NCBI GenBank assembly: GCA_030549335.1
Contig: CM060194.1
Coordinates: 65,376,547-65,440,546, forward strand
DNA from: Pontederia crassipes
Taxonomy: Eukaryota > Streptophyta > Magnoliopsida > Commelinales > Pontederiaceae
Length of the DNA stretch: 64,000 nt
Reading direction: 5' to 3'
The notes under the pieces were generated by a model, which did no database searches, was not told where the DNA came from, and worked only from the letters and a program-made list of their open reading frames with translations. Below, piece by piece: positions 23,817-37,009 of this stretch. The translations under genes were made by a program, and so were the position numbers. Numbering within the stretch: position 1 is the first letter of the stretch; each line of letters opens with the position of its first letter.

Positions 23817-24583
23817 GGCTGAGGGCGGAAGGGAGGGAAATGTGGAGTTCAACTACATGACCGTTTCCTCTTACCACATCAGAACAAGTGGACTGTCTGC
23901 ACCGAAGTTGTCAGCCCGTTTTATTTACATATCTCAGCCCATTTAGATGGCTAATTACATTTTCTTTTTTCGGATATTTTCCTCGGTAAACATTTTTTTT
24001 ATAATTTTCTAGAAAAAAAATCTTACAAAATTTAGTTATATATTGTGAATTGCTTTTGAAGATAGGAAATATGGAAAAATTTCTTCAAAACTGTATATAA
24101 TATTTTATAAACTGTAAAATATTTTCTCGTGCCAATTTTTTTTTCTTATTGTCAAATACAGAAAGTCCAGAACCGTACCTAGAAAAATCAATAGAAGTGA
24201 TTATGGTTTTAATATATAATAGATAAAAAGTAACTTTGATTCCAAAAATATCACTTTGGTCAGAGTTTATTCATAGCACTCCCGCTTAAATATTAGATTA
24301 GTCAAGCACTAGTAATTTTGTACACGGGTCTCGAAAAAAAAGAAGTAACATTATGAATTAAATTTAACTATTCCCTATCTCATCTTGTTTCATATAATCC
24401 ATCATCGGATCTTCATCTAATAATGATAAACTATTAAAAAGATTTAGTCATAAACTGTTTGATGAAGATCTGATGGCAAAGATGATAGGGAATAAAGTAA
24501 AAATAGAGAACATCAAAATTGAATCATTATGCTATATATGTGTAAATGTGTTTTAAGTCATGATCTCATTTAATAGTATGTGC
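23817..24583. other. PPR gene upstream region and an inverted repeat
   Basis: Upstream region of the PPR gene followed by AT-rich DNA. 24369-24494 holds an imperfect inverted repeat: TATTCCCTATCTCATCTTG on the left, and GATGATAGGGAATA with GATGAAGATCTGATG on the right. It may be a small decayed foldback element. Confidence 0.4.
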
Positions 24584-24591
24584 ATTGTCCT

Positions 24592-27500
24592 TAGAGATGG
24601 AAAAACGGATCGTGTCATGTCGTGCCCGTGCCAGTCAACTCGTGTTTGACCGTGCCGCGGGTCGTGTCGTGCCAACACGACCCGTTTTCAAAACGGAATA
24701 GATCGTTTTCGACCCCGACACAGTCTAGGCCCGGCCTAATCGGACCGGCCGGGTCGGGTCGGGTCGGGCGGCTCATTATTTTTTCAATTTCAACTTTTTA
24801 AATAATAAAAATAAATTTAATTATTAAATTATTCTAGAATAGAGTATAATGAGTATTATTATTTATTCTATAATATAAATTGATAATAACTATATAGTTA
24901 AAATTTCAAATACATTAAGTCCTTAATTTATAATTATTAAGTAAATAAATTTGTAAAATGATTAATTGAGATTTGAGTAATAACTAATAAGTTATAATTT
25001 TATATATATAAGTAATTGTTAAGTATTTAATAAATATATATTAGTAATTAATTGTATTCTAATATTCTACCCAAAGTGAGACCGTGAGAGTGAGAGTTTG
25101 AGAGAGAGAATGTAATATATAGTACATTAGTACTATTGTACTACATTATATATAATTTATTGTATAATGCATAAGTAGTATAGATAATTAGGTACTTAGG
25201 TAGTATACTACTATACTATAGATAATTAAGTACTAATTTATTATATAGTAAAAATAGTAATGGACATCGAGACTAACGTGGTTCGGCTATTTTAGCCTAT
25301 GTCCACAGGTGTTTTAATATTTTATTATTATTGATTATTATGAAATAATCAATAAATGTAAAATTACAAAAAATTAAAAATTACATCTTGTACAAACAAT
25401 TATTTTACGAAAAATTATAAGCGGAGGAGACATCCGTTTCATCATCATCTTCTATGTATGGTAATATGGATTCCTGACCTTGTGTTCGAGTATCTGCATC
25501 AAATCAATCTTTTAATAATATACAAACTTCCATCGACTTAGAGCTCATTCTATTTTTTCTCTCGTCCAAAATTTTGGAACCTGCAAAAAAATATTATTTT
25601 GATGTCACTGTAGACATCAGAACAGTTAAAAGATCTCGAGCTAAGGTGAAGAGAATTGGATACATACGACCATTTAATCTCCACCATGTCAAGACATCGA
25701 TTTCACTATCACATTCATTTGGACGTGATAAGTAATCTTGCAGTTCATTATACAAAGGGGCAGCTGAATTGGATGAACCTTCATCCGAGCCTCTTGATGT
25801 ACCCCCCCTAATAGAGGACATGAATATAGAAAATGATCTATTATTGGAAGATTTGGGTGCTACTGGTGGACGTGATGAAGATGCTTGCTCTCTACGTACA
25901 CCAAATTTTGTTTCATAAATATTATATAAGTTATTTATTATATTTTCGTAATCATGATCTGGATTAATAAAACTGTCAGTTTGCAATTCTGGATGACTTC
26001 TTATATATTGTTCGAGAAAATAATTCTTAATTTCTCTAGTGTACCATTTAACATCGGATCCTTTAAATTTAGGATCCATCATTATTGCTAAAATTCCTAT
26101 GAGAGGCAAATTATTCTAATATTCTAAAAATTTTGATTCCATCAAATAAATTATTTCAGAAAAATCACTTGATAATTCACGTTTTTCATTAAATGAACTT
26201 GTCATTTCATGAAGTTGATTAATTATTAAATGTGAAGTAGGAGAATAAATGGTAGATAACTCTAAAGTAGCATTATAACAAACTTGTAACAATTTCATAA
26301 CTGCATTAGCAACATCTCATTCTGAATCAGTAATTCGAGCTGCTGGACATTGCATCACAGTTAAAATATAATTATCGAGTGCATGTCTAAATGGAATACA
26401 TAATTTAAGCATATCGTAAGTACTATTCCATCTCGTAGACACATCAGTTGCTTTAAGAGTTTCAAGTACTCTAACAACTACCTTTAATCCTTTTTTAACA
26501 CACAAATTAATAATATGACATGCACATCTTTGATGAAAAAGAATTACATTTAAAGAAGGTTCTAATCTTTGAATTAAAAATTGTGCAGCGAAATTATTAA
26601 CACTTGCATTGTCAAGAGTAAGACATAAAATTTTCTCTTTAAGACCATATTCGTTAATTATTTTTTCTATCACGTTAGCAATTTGCAAACCATTATGAGG
26701 ATGCTCAATTTCTTTAAATGCAATAATTCTTTTTTGCACTATCCAATTTGTATCAATCCAATGAACTATAACACATAAGAAACCATCACCATTTAAAGAA
26801 GTCCATATGTCACTAGTCAAACTATACATGAATTTAGAATCTAAAAAATAATTAATTAGTTCATTTTTCTTCTTACGATATAATTTAATCGAATCTTCTT
26901 TAACAGTTTTTCTACTAACATTTCGAAAGGCACCTTGTACATAATTTTGTTAATAATATAAAATGTTTTCATCTTCAGCAAATGTGTCAGGCATTTCTGC
27001 ATGTATAAGATATCTTGCCAAACCTTCACGCATATTTTCTTGATTATAAGCAAATAAAGAGCTCCCGGCAGTACCACGACCGGGTGCAACTAGTTGAGTC
27101 TGTTGCGATAATTGATCCGCTAAAAATTATTCCCTAGTAGTTATAGGATGCGATTCTAAATGTCGTTTTAAACTACCTATGCCCGAAGAAGAGGCAGCAG
27201 CATAACTAGGCTTGCAAATTTTACAAATAGCTTTATTTTTTTTGGATCATTTTCATCTATAATTTTTTCAAAGTAATTCCAAACTTCACTAGTTAACTTT
27301 GATGTTCTTCTTTTTTTACCTATTATCTCATCTTGCGCGGGAGCATCTGAGCTTGACGGACCTGGAGGTGTCGCTGTCGCAATTCCACAATCTCCTTCGA
27401 AATCTGCAGAACTTGAAGCAATATTAAGATTAGGAATGACAGGAAGATTAACATATGTAGTTAGAGTAATTTGACAGTTAGTTGATGGCGCCACAATTTC

Positions 27501-28405
27501 CATATAACCCGACGAATCGCCACTTAGTTGTGCTGATAAAGAATTAGAATCACCACTACTATTAGTATTATATGGTGTACCATATGGATATGTAGGTAGT
27601 GGTCCATAAGGTGAATAAGCAGCAAAATCACCATATAGACGAAAGGAATATCGCGGGTCCATTATGCAGTTATATATAAGAATTTAAGAGTGAATAATAA
27701 TATAAAAATACTACTAAATAAATATGACAATATAAATATAAATTAAAAGTGAGAGAGTTTGAGAGCAGAGCACAAATGGAGAGAAGAAAAATGCAAAAAG
27801 ACTAGGTCACTCAGTGTGAGAGAGGCAGAGAGAGTCACAAAAAGTACTATGGAAGATTGGAAGACTTGGAAGTAGAGGGATTTTCGAGTGGAGAACGAAT
27901 GAAATAGGTCGTGCCTTTTATAGGCGGAGGAATGGAATAAAAATACTCCAACACGGCCCTTGTTGAAACTAACACAGTCCGTGTTGAACCTTTTGACCGT
28001 GTACTCGTATTTGTGTTATCAAATCACGAATCTCGTTTAAAAATGGAAAAAAATGGATTGTGTTTGATCAGCGCACCGTGTTGAAGTTTCAAATGACCGC
28101 GGGTTATTGTCCTCTTCATAACATGGACCGTGTGTACGCAGACCGTGCTTGTATTACATGGTTCGTGCTTGTATTGCGCGGACCGTGCTTGTATTACGCG
28201 GATCGTGCCAAAACGGGCCGTGCCGTGCTGGGTTCGTATTCATCGTGTCCGGGCCGTGTCGTGCCAACAGTGCGGATGGCCGACCCGGCACGGTATGGCA
28301 CGACACGGCTCATTTTTTCGTGCGCGAGCCGTGTTCGTGCCAGGCCGAGCCAGCACGGATTTTAGGCAGGCCGGATCGTGCGGCCCGTCCGAAATTCCAT
28401 CTTTA
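24592..28405 (-). mobile_element. hAT transposon, 3814 bp, both ends intact
   Basis: The left end TAGAGATGGAA and the right end, read on the minus strand, TAAAGATGGAA form an 11-bp terminal inverted repeat with one mismatch. It is flanked by a perfect 8-bp direct repeat ATTGTCCT (24584-24591 and 28406-28413), the hallmark of hAT insertion. Both subterminal regions (24600-24770 and 27960-28395) are packed with CGTG / CCGTGC / CGTGTCGTGCC motifs, probable transposase sites. One transposase gene is on the minus strand. The element seems structurally complete but cannot make an intact transposase. Confidence 0.93.
25405..27662 (-). pseudogene. hAT transposase (BED finger, RICESLEEPER-like), inactivated
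   Basis: The ATG is at 27662 and the natural stop TAA at 25405, equivalent to about 752 codons. In order: an N-terminal Pro/Ser/Tyr-rich region; a BED zinc finger (SEVWNYFEK, then CKIC and HLESH); the catalytic core with FMYSLTSDIWTS and DVSTRWNSTYDML; the C-terminal hAT dimerisation domain (ELQDYLSRP, LTWWRLNGRMYPILFTLARD). A 1-nt deletion near 27226 shifts the frame inside the BED finger. In-frame stops lie at 27127-27129, 26950-26952, 26317-26319, 26116-26118, 25594-25596 and 25504-25506. Context suggests the lost residues were Trp or Gln. The gene is dead, yet the frame is otherwise well preserved, so inactivation is fairly recent. Confidence 0.9.
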
Positions 28406-28413
28406 ATTGTCCT

Positions 28414-28966
28414 CCATTTACATTCAACATTATAATATTTCATATGCAAGAAATTTAATATTGACTATTGTGGTTTACAAACTAAACAATACATCAATGC
28501 ATTACAATACAAAGAAATAATATAATTTTAACTGGAGAAACATCATTTTTTTAGAGGAACGAGACATATTTTTTCAACTTAACTAAGTGGTAATTATTGC
28601 ATTTCAAATAAGACGCATGTAAATTCATTGGTTTCTATCATATCGAATAATATGTGAATCATTCACCGGGAAAAAAATAATATGTGCATCACTTCTTTAT
28701 TCCACATGGAGAACAATTAAATTTAATTTAACAATTTAGGTCTAACATAAAATGCTAAGTAATATTATAATTTCTCATATTTGATTGCATTTTAATCATT
28801 GATGATAAAACTCATGGTGCTCATGTTGCTTGTTCTTTTAACGTAAAGTTTATAATTTATATCACATTGAGATTATTAGGAAAAAAATCTTTGGAATATT
28901 TTCTAGACAAATCACAAATTTATTTTGATAACGAATGTAATGCATTTTTTGGAATAATGTTATATA
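28414..28966. other. AT-rich intergenic DNA
   Basis: Nothing recognisable between the hAT element and the next LTR. Confidence 0.4.
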
Positions 28967-30145
28967 TGTTGGGTCAAAGTTTTAATGATATATAAAATTA
29001 GATTTTGATAAAACAAATTTCGAAAGATTAAAATTGAAATGCTAAAAAGTTTAAAAAAAATGGATAACTTTATGCATTACGTTTTGATCAAATAATTGTC
29101 ACTGATCTCATTAGTTTTGGATAAAAGTGGAGCGAGCCAGAGTTGTAGAGAATTCTGTTAGCTTTCCATAGACTCCAAGATCATCTAATTTGAATAAATG
29201 TGCAGAAAGTTATGATCAAAATAGTGCAGGTCGATCAACTCGCCGGTCGAAGCAAATAAGGCCGATCGAGATGATACCGGTCGACCGAATAGAAGATGTC
29301 GATCGACCGATAATTACTGAGCTTACTCCGGACGACATCGAGCCGATACCGATCGATATATCGATCGACGGACCGGTCGATCGATCAAGCGCAGAAGTTA
29401 AAGGAAACGTGCAACGGTCACATAGACCGGTCGACCGGTCCAGAAGTGCGATCGACCGGCCTCCGAGTTAAATGAACAGTAACGGTCAAATTTGAATGAG
29501 GAATTTGTGAAATAATTTTTGGACGAATTTTTCACACAATGAAGATTATAAAAGGAGTGCCAAGGCCAGAGGCAAAAGCATTCATTCTCTTATTGAAGAA
29601 AAACTTCAAGGTTGTCAAAGAGATATCATTTCGTGAAGTTTTCATTTTATAACTTTCTCATTCTTTCTCTCTTTTCTTCTTGTGAGCATAGAATTGTAAA
29701 AGAGAGAAATACTTTTGTTCAGAAAAAATAGAGAAAGCTCCCGTGTAAAAGAGGTTCTAAATCTTACATTTTGAGCGAGAGAAGTATATTAGCTTCCTAT
29801 AAGAAGAAGTTGTCTTGCCTCTCGAAGCGGAGAAAAGGCGGCGGTGTAAAAGGCTTTCTTTCTTGCCCCATTTGAAACAAGTGAATTGATTAGTGGAATC
29901 TTCGACGGTCTGGAGGTCAAGAAGTCAGAGCGGGGACTTAGGTCAAGGTGTGGCCAAACCTCGTCAATAACTATCGCGTCTATTTGTGTTTAATTTTCTC
30001 TCTCTCCTCGTTCATATTGTGTTTATAATTTGAATTGCAAATGTTTTAAGAATCAATTTTGTGCTTCCGCGACGATATTTATGAAATAGACATTTTTTAT
30101 TGAGCACCAATTCACCCACCCCTTAGTGCCCATTGGCATCCAACA
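28967..30145 (+). mobile_element. Solo LTR, probable Ty1/copia (SIRE/Maximus-like)
   Basis: It begins TGTTGGGTCAAAG and ends CATCCAACA, giving TGTTGG/CCAACA inverted termini. The end segment CCAATTCACCCACCCCTTAG is the typical close of this LTR class. Flanks ATATA and ATGTG differ only by two transitions, so they may be a decayed 5-bp target duplication. The interior has many GGTCGACC / CGATCGA motifs (29230-29460) and a probable transcription-start region around 29550 (ATTATAAAAGGAGTG). A second, expanded copy of the family is at 45850-49600. No internal retrotransposon sequence follows. Confidence 0.65.
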
Positions 30146-30150
30146 ATGTG

Positions 30151-30819
30151 ACTCTTTACATCATACTTTTAAAAATCTGAATATTATCAAATTTGGTTTC
30201 AGGCAAAGAACTATTGAAATCAAATAAATCATAATTTTGACACCAACTTTTTAATTCTTGTATCTCTCATCATCTTTTGCTTTACTCTTTTGTGTTCATT
30301 CTTTTTTTCTGTTTTTTCACATCTCTCCTAAATTCAATTTTGCGATTGATAATCTGGAAAGGATCGTGTCTTTCCTAAGTCGTCACTATATCAAGTTATA
30401 TTATTTTAGTATTTTGGCTTATGATTTATTTGAAACTTTTGTTTTTGCTAGTATAATTTATATGAAAATTTTGCAATCATCCTAAATAACTCAACATAAT
30501 TTTCTCTACCATTCACATGAATAAAACTCCTCCGGAAATATTCTTAAGATCCACTTAATCGCACTAATTCAAGTGATTAAATAATAATAACAACAATAAT
30601 CTCAAAGGATTTATTTACAATTCTAAGAAGACAAATTCTTCCTTAATAAAATTGGGATTGAGATATGGCCTGTCAGCTAGAGAATTAGTTGATACTTTTA
30701 GCTTTTAAGCTTATCATCATATCTTGAGATTAGTAAAACTAAACATACGATCTCCAGTAGATCTCGATTATCGAATTTAACTAGAAGAGTCCCTTTTAAC
30801 TAGAAGAAGGAAAAAAATA
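30151..30819. other. 3' flank of the potassium channel gene
   Basis: AT-rich; no feature seen apart from the presumed 3' untranslated region at its right edge. Confidence 0.35.
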
Positions 30820-33800
30820 TTACGTCACGCTACCGCCGTCCGCGCAGGGGCGTTCTCGTGCATCTCCGACGTAGGGAGAGGAGCCGCCACCAGCGACCCT
30901 GCCATTCCAATTGCCGCTTACCAGGTAAAGATGGTCATCGTCTCTGATCAGCCTCACGTCGTCGACCTCAGCGCCGTTCTTGGTCAGCACTTTCGTCGGC
31001 GCGAAGCCAAACTTCTTGGCCCCGAGCTCGAGCAGATCCTGGATCGAGCCCGGAAGCGGCACGAGCTTGGCGCCGGCGTCCCAGCTCTCCGGGCAGCTTA
31101 TCGTCACCCGAGGCACCGGCGCACGGTTGCTCCCGGCATCGCCGTCTGTCACCGTCGACCTCGGCGGGGTGCCTTCTACAGAGGAGAGCAGCTCGTTGTT
31201 GCTCGACCTGTTGGCCTGAGCGGCAGATATAACCCCGAACAGGGAGTTCTGGAAGTTGGACCTCCGCATCCTGTCGCTCTTCGCCGAGGATTCGTCCACT
31301 GACGACGAAGGCCGACCAACGTTCGAAGCGAGCGGCAGCGCAGGCTCGCTGCTGTACCTTCCGACGAAGCGAGCGGCCGGCGGCGTCGGCGAGCCGGCGC
31401 TGGAATTGGCGGCCGCGACGCTCTTGGCTTCGAACATGGCCTTTATCTCTTCGTGGCTTTGCTGATCTGCAAGGCCCCTGGGTGTCCATCCGTTGTCGTC
31501 GGGCCTGTCCATGTCCGCGCCGCGCTCCAGCAAGAACCTGACCAGCTCGACGTTCCCGTCGTTGACGGCGCAGTGTAGCGCCGTCGCTCCGTCCTTCCTC
31601 GGTAGCGTCACGTCACCTCCATGGCGGGCGATGCCCTTGAGCAGCTCTATGCTGTTGCGATCCACGGCAATGCAAGCAAAGGAGCCTGTGTCCCCAGAGG
31701 AGAGGTTTGCACGGTTCTCTACCAACAACTTGGCCACATCCTCGTGCTTTCCAATGATGGCCTCCCACAACGGCACACTTCCCTCTAAATCTGGAGAATA
31801 TAAACGTCACTCGTATTAGCGAAGCTACACGCAACATTTTCATCAAAGAATTCCACAGAAGTCATGAACATCAGTAACATTTATCTCGGTAAAGAAGAAC
31901 AAACATGGAGAGACCGAGAAATTGATTAATGATGACATTTGATATAAACAAGAATTCATTTTTTTAATTGAATTGATCTAATAAGACTTTGGTTAGATTC
32001 ATAACAGGAGGGAAAAAAGGCTATTGATGTCAGCATACCTGTAGTATTAGGTTCTGCTCCATGATCTAACAAAAGTCGAACGCAGTGATCATCTCCCTTT
32101 GATGCTGCTATGTGCTGAAAATGTATGGCATACAACGTAAGATACAAGTCAATTCAAGTGTTTGTTTCACAGGAATCGATAGTAAATTACTGAGAGCAAT
32201 GTGGTCATGAAAGTTACGGGGTGCAAGCTGCAGAAGTAAGTTTCATACCAGTGCTGTGCGGCCATTGTTGTCCGACTCATTTGGATCTAATCCACGTTTT
32301 AGAAGCTGATGCAACAACAGATCGTCTCCTCTAGTAACAGCAAAACAAAGCGTAAGGGGCAAGTCCAGCCGGCCCCTGGCGAGCATGTTCTCGACCTCTT
32401 TGGACACCCCCGCCATTACTGGATCATCCATCTGATCTTTCAAGAACTGTCACAAAATTACAAAGACCGAAAAGAAACCGACAGGATTAAGTGCAATTGA
32501 CATCTTTGAAGAAACATATCACTGGTCTGTGATGTTAAGAGCCATATACGTGATGCATGCACCTGAAGTAGATTGTTCATGATTATTGTGCCATCACCAA
32601 CATTTGATTGCACAAGACCAAGGAAGGCAGTGCGATTTAATCGTAGCAGTTGGCACAATGATCTTGTGCGGACAGTAAATGGTTGTGGTCTATAACAAAG
32701 AACTCCAATCTCTCCGACAATATCACCTGCCTTCGCCACCTTGACAATCTGCAGAAAAAAGATAAAGGATTTCAGAGGGTTGAATTGATGAATCAGTCTG
32801 CTTGAAATATGCAAACTACAATAGAGGTGTCAAAATTACCTCATCTGTTCCGCTCTTGCTATCTATTATTTCCTACAAAAGAGATGTCAAAGAATTAGCA
32901 ATACAACACACAAGATGTCTCTCCCTGGGAGACAACTTGATTGCAATAATTAGCTAACTACATATTCTTATCACAATTTCATACTTCAACAAAAGAAAAA
33001 AAGTATCGTTACCGCACTGCCTGTAACTAGTATGTAAAAGTCTGTAGGTGCTTCATTCTGCAATATAACGTCCTCCCTTGGTGGATAGTACTCGGCTTTC
33101 ATCTCAGAAACCTTCAAGCATTTTGTTTTTTAGAGTCAACTGTTAAGTGCTATGAACAGATTAAGACCGTTTTTTGAAAGTACACATTCAAATATATATG
33201 TTTTATATGGTAAATTTTGGCATTTTTGTAGGTAAGCTGGAACACTAGGATGTCTTTTGTAAATCTTACCAGTTGGAAGAGCAGGTCATTAGAGACTCCT
33301 CTAAAGATGTAGACCTTGACGACTAGGGGGTAGAACAAATAATGTGCAATGCTAGATCGAATGGCTTTAGGAAGAGCATCGAGGGTTTCTTGCTGTTGCA
33401 GTCCTTCTGAGTCTGTTCTGAACTTCAAACATAGATGTGAAATCATCTGTTCCTGCAACCGGACCGGGAGTTGGTTTCGTTGCCCAAAACCTGTGGCAGC
33501 TTGAATGGTGTCCCGCTGCAGTGCATCAAAAGAGTCAACAACCGAGTGCAAGATTCAGGTTTTATTTCCAGACGCTGAAAATTCAAGCTCTAGGAAGTAG
33601 AACTCACATATCTTCTAGTTCGGCTGGTGCCATGAACAACCAAATTGGTCATGTTTCCAATCAGGTATGCTGTCAAACCAAGGTTGAAGAACATGTAAAA
33701 GGTGATGAACACCATCTCTTTGCTGCTCACCGCATGCAAATCTCCATAACCAACAGTCGTCAACGTGGTGATTGACCAGTAAATTGATATCACATACCGA

Positions 33801-34875
33801 GTCCACAAGCTCTGCTCATGGAAGTCTGGGTACCGGAGTGAAATCCAAGTATCCGCAGGATCGGGATGCCTTGCCGCAATCAGGTAGGCGAAGCAACCGG
33901 CGCAGTGGACGGCGAACACCGTTACCTGAGATATCGCAGCATGAAACAATTAGAAAGATAAAAAAAGGACCAAATTTAGCATTCAATTGGCAACAGATGC
34001 TTACACAGATGAGTTTTAGGCATCGGATCCAGAAGTAGTCGAAGTTTCTATCTTTCTCTAGCCTGCAACACAAAGGATAATGATGCCATTAGAACTGTAC
34101 AAGAATTTTAGACGAAATCTTATTCCAATCTTCCGAAGTTGAGGAGGTTCAGAGAATGAGATCGTTTTGCATTGGTGCTGCAGCAGATTCGAATCATACC
34201 GAGCAAAGAGTGCGCTAACTCTTCTGAGCCGCCAGAGGCGGAGCATGTTGAAGAATCCGATGGACTGGAGCTTGTGAGGAAGGATCTTTCGAGCGAGCTC
34301 CGTCGGGATGGTGGACGCGACGTCCAGGATGAACCATGTGGTCACGTACCTTCGGGCGATCTTTTCCCGGCTGTCGACGAGCAGGTAGGTCGTCTTGTCG
34401 AGATACGCCACGAAAAACGTCAGAAAGATATCCATGGCGAAGAAACCATTGACGATGTTGTCCGCCAGTGCAAGGGCTCCCTTCGGCTTCTCCAGGAAAC
34501 CAAACTCGAACGGCGACACCCAAGCGGAGTAGATCACGAGGCCGATCAGATAAGTCTCCCACGCTCTGCATGCACGGAATAGTTACAGTTTCATAGACGG
34601 CTTCCGTGGAAGACGCATGGCCAGCACCAGCACAGGGTGGCGTCCTACCTGTAGCGGCGGTCGTAGGGGGAGACGATGTAAGGGCCGAGCTTGACCCGGC
34701 GGTTGCTGCGACCGCCGAGGGAGGGGAGGATGCCGGTGGAGAGGCTGTAGTAGCTGCCGTCCTTGGAAGGGTCGTCCTTGTCGAGGGACCCCTCCGACGC
34801 CCCGCCGACGCCCTCGCCGGGCGCGCCGCACAGCATCGTCTTCATGCCCTTCCTCCGCTGCCCCACGCCTATCAT
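30820..34875 (-). CDS. AKT1: AKT1-type inward-rectifying Shaker K+ channel, 11 exons
   Basis: Plasma-membrane channel for K+ uptake. My splice model, plus coordinates: 30820-31790, 32039-32114, 32249-32446, 32563-32748, 32840-32872, 33013-33111, 33270-33515, 33608-33925, 34005-34062, 34200-34565, 34649-34875. All junctions are GT-AG and in frame, giving about 925 aa. In order: N-terminus with [10 protein letters not shown] and VSPYDRRYR; six membrane segments with an Arg-rich S4 ([14 protein letters not shown]); pore filter TLTTVGYGD (about 270-279); C-linker and cyclic-nucleotide-binding domain ([17 protein letters not shown]); ankyrin repeats ([36 protein letters not shown]); KHA domain (RVTISCPES, then [20 protein letters not shown]). 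AKT1 channels are activated in roots by the CIPK23-CBL1/9 pathway; that is family knowledge. The start could instead be the ATG at 34845 (MKTMLCG), which aligns better with known AKT1 starts. About 30 Gly/Ser-rich residues extend past the KHA domain. Confidence 0.95.
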
Positions 34876-35066
34876 AACGACGACAGTAATATCGACAGCA
34901 TCCTCTCCTCGATTACCTCATCCCTCATTCAAGAGTGCATCTATTTCTGCTCGCTCCACCTTTTTACACCTCTAATGCAAGAGATACCCGAAACGGCTCC
35001 TTCCCCTCTCTTTCGGACCGCCTCTCTCTTCTCTGTCTTCTCTGTCTTGTGTTTGGTAGCTATTTT

Positions 35067-35070
<4 letters not shown>

Positions 35071-35104
<34 letters not shown>
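35071..35104. repeat. TC (GA on the gene strand) microsatellite in the AKT1 upstream region
   Basis: A perfect TC run of 34 bp, 196-229 bp upstream of the AKT1 start and flanked by other CT-rich sequence (34980-35140). GA/CT runs in this place are common in plant leaders and core promoters. A regulatory role is inference. Confidence 0.85.
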
Positions 35105-35106
<2 letters not shown>

Positions 35107-35144
35107 CAATTTTTTTTCAAAGCTCTGCTCTCTCTCTCTGTGTC

Positions 35145-36395
35145 CGTTCGTCCGTTTGCGTTTTGTGTCGAGTTCTGCTGTCTATAGTGTGTTAAAACTG
35201 TTAATTTTCTTTCCAGAAATAGCTAGCGTGAAATTTAAATATGATTACCTAACAATGACGACAATAATAATCTGTGACAGCAAAATCTGAGTAATCGAAA
35301 GCAATAAATAAAGTGGAGTAACTACCTATAATGAAAAAAATTATTGTTATCATGTTAACCATTTTTTGTTGAAATTAAATTGCTAATTTCTATATTCAAT
35401 GGCAGTATAGATCTTTCTTGAAAGGAAGAAAAAATTAAAGTAAAAACAGAAACTCATACACAGGGGTGTAAAAAAATTGACGAATCCAAAGAATTTTAAA
35501 AAATCGAACCATTAAAATTAAGGGTACAAATATGATGATATGATTTAAGATAAATTTTAATAAAATTAAAGCATCACCCGAAAATATTATAGGATCCATT
35601 AAGTCCATTTTTATTTATATAATTAATTCACAAGTTATCTTTTTTTATTATAATATAATAATTTGATGTATGATTTCATACTTTTTTATTACATTGTAAT
35701 ATATATATAATTATAAAATTAAATATTTTTATCTTTGTTTATTATACATATTTTTAAAATATAATTATAAAAAATAGAACTCCGAAAAATTTCCAAAAAA
35801 AAACTGATACTTTAAAGAGTGATTTTTATTTTTTTCAAATAATATTAGGATGACTTTTAATTTAAAAAACTATTTAGAAAATAGAGGATGATTTTTTATC
35901 AGAAAATTAACCCGATGCCAACTTCGTTCACCTCTATTCATATGTAGAATGATACATGATGATACCAAATTGCAATTTAAGAATATAATTAAAAAGTCTT
36001 TTTTGTTTTTTAAGTTACTTGATTCTCCACTGGCAACTCCACTATTAATCTGCAGTCTCTTATTTTTAATTATCTGTATGTGACTATGAATTAATAAACA
36101 TAACAATAAATATAAAAGTAAAAAAATGAACATAATAATTTAATATGATAAAACTATTATGATCAGTATCAACAAGTGATAAATTTATTTATAAACATAT
36201 GTCATCATATAAGTAATTTCACTATAAGCCAAGAGTACATGATAATAAAATCTAACTATTCGATATTGTTGCAAATTTGTACTCTTTTTCCTTTTTCTTT
36301 CCCACACAAGTTTGAGTACAAATATATTTCAATTCAAAGCATACCAATAGATTTCTATGTGAACATAAATTTGACCACTTAGATGACCATATACT
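35145..36395. other. AT-rich intergenic DNA
   Basis: Upstream region of AKT1, then featureless AT-rich sequence. No gene or transposon end seen before 36399. Confidence 0.4.
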
Positions 36396-37009
36396 TAAAG
36401 GACTGTTTGGTATGGGGCAATCCAGATAGATTACCGATAATTTTATTTAAAATTATCAGGGCCCACCACATTACCTCGTTTGGTTATAACGAATTACCGG
36501 TAAGTTTATTTTGTTTGGTAATTTGAATTACCACACATCTGGTAATCTATATAGCACTCTGATGAGGTGTCTATCTACGTTCTCACCAAAGTGGGATTCA
36601 TGAATAAAATATATAGACTAAAATACCCTTATAGCCTAACCCTCATAATTTATCATATATATAACTTTAGACTTACGCCGCCTAGAAGAAAATCCGTCCG
36701 TGCGTGGTGCGTCCAATGTTCAGCGTCCACAACCTTAAACTTTCGTTTGATTTCTCCCTTCGTCCAGGACGTCCACAGCGTCAGGTACATATTGCTTTTT
36801 TTCCTTTTTGTTTTTCTTACTTTCCTCGATCTTGAAATCTTATTTTTTTCTTCTTTTGTGTCATTTTGTTATCATCCTTTTTTTTCTTTTGCGTCATTTA
36901 TTGGTCATATACTGACCACATGTCTCTCATGCATACAAAGAAATATTTAATAGAGTCATCCAAGTGCATCTGATCTTCGGAACAAGTCATTTCCTCACTA
37001 GGATAATCT

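Noticed and set aside
23817..23852. N-terminal extension of the PPR protein to 897 aa
   Set aside because: The extended frame begins with TTG. The first ATG, at 23816, has a strong plant start context.
28060..28449. Cys/Arg-rich overlapping frames on both strands
   Set aside because: They fall in the CGTG-rich subterminal region of the hAT element and reflect its motif repeats.
34172..35187. Plus-strand frames over AKT1 exons 1-2
   Set aside because: Antisense shadows; the minus-strand product is a clear channel.
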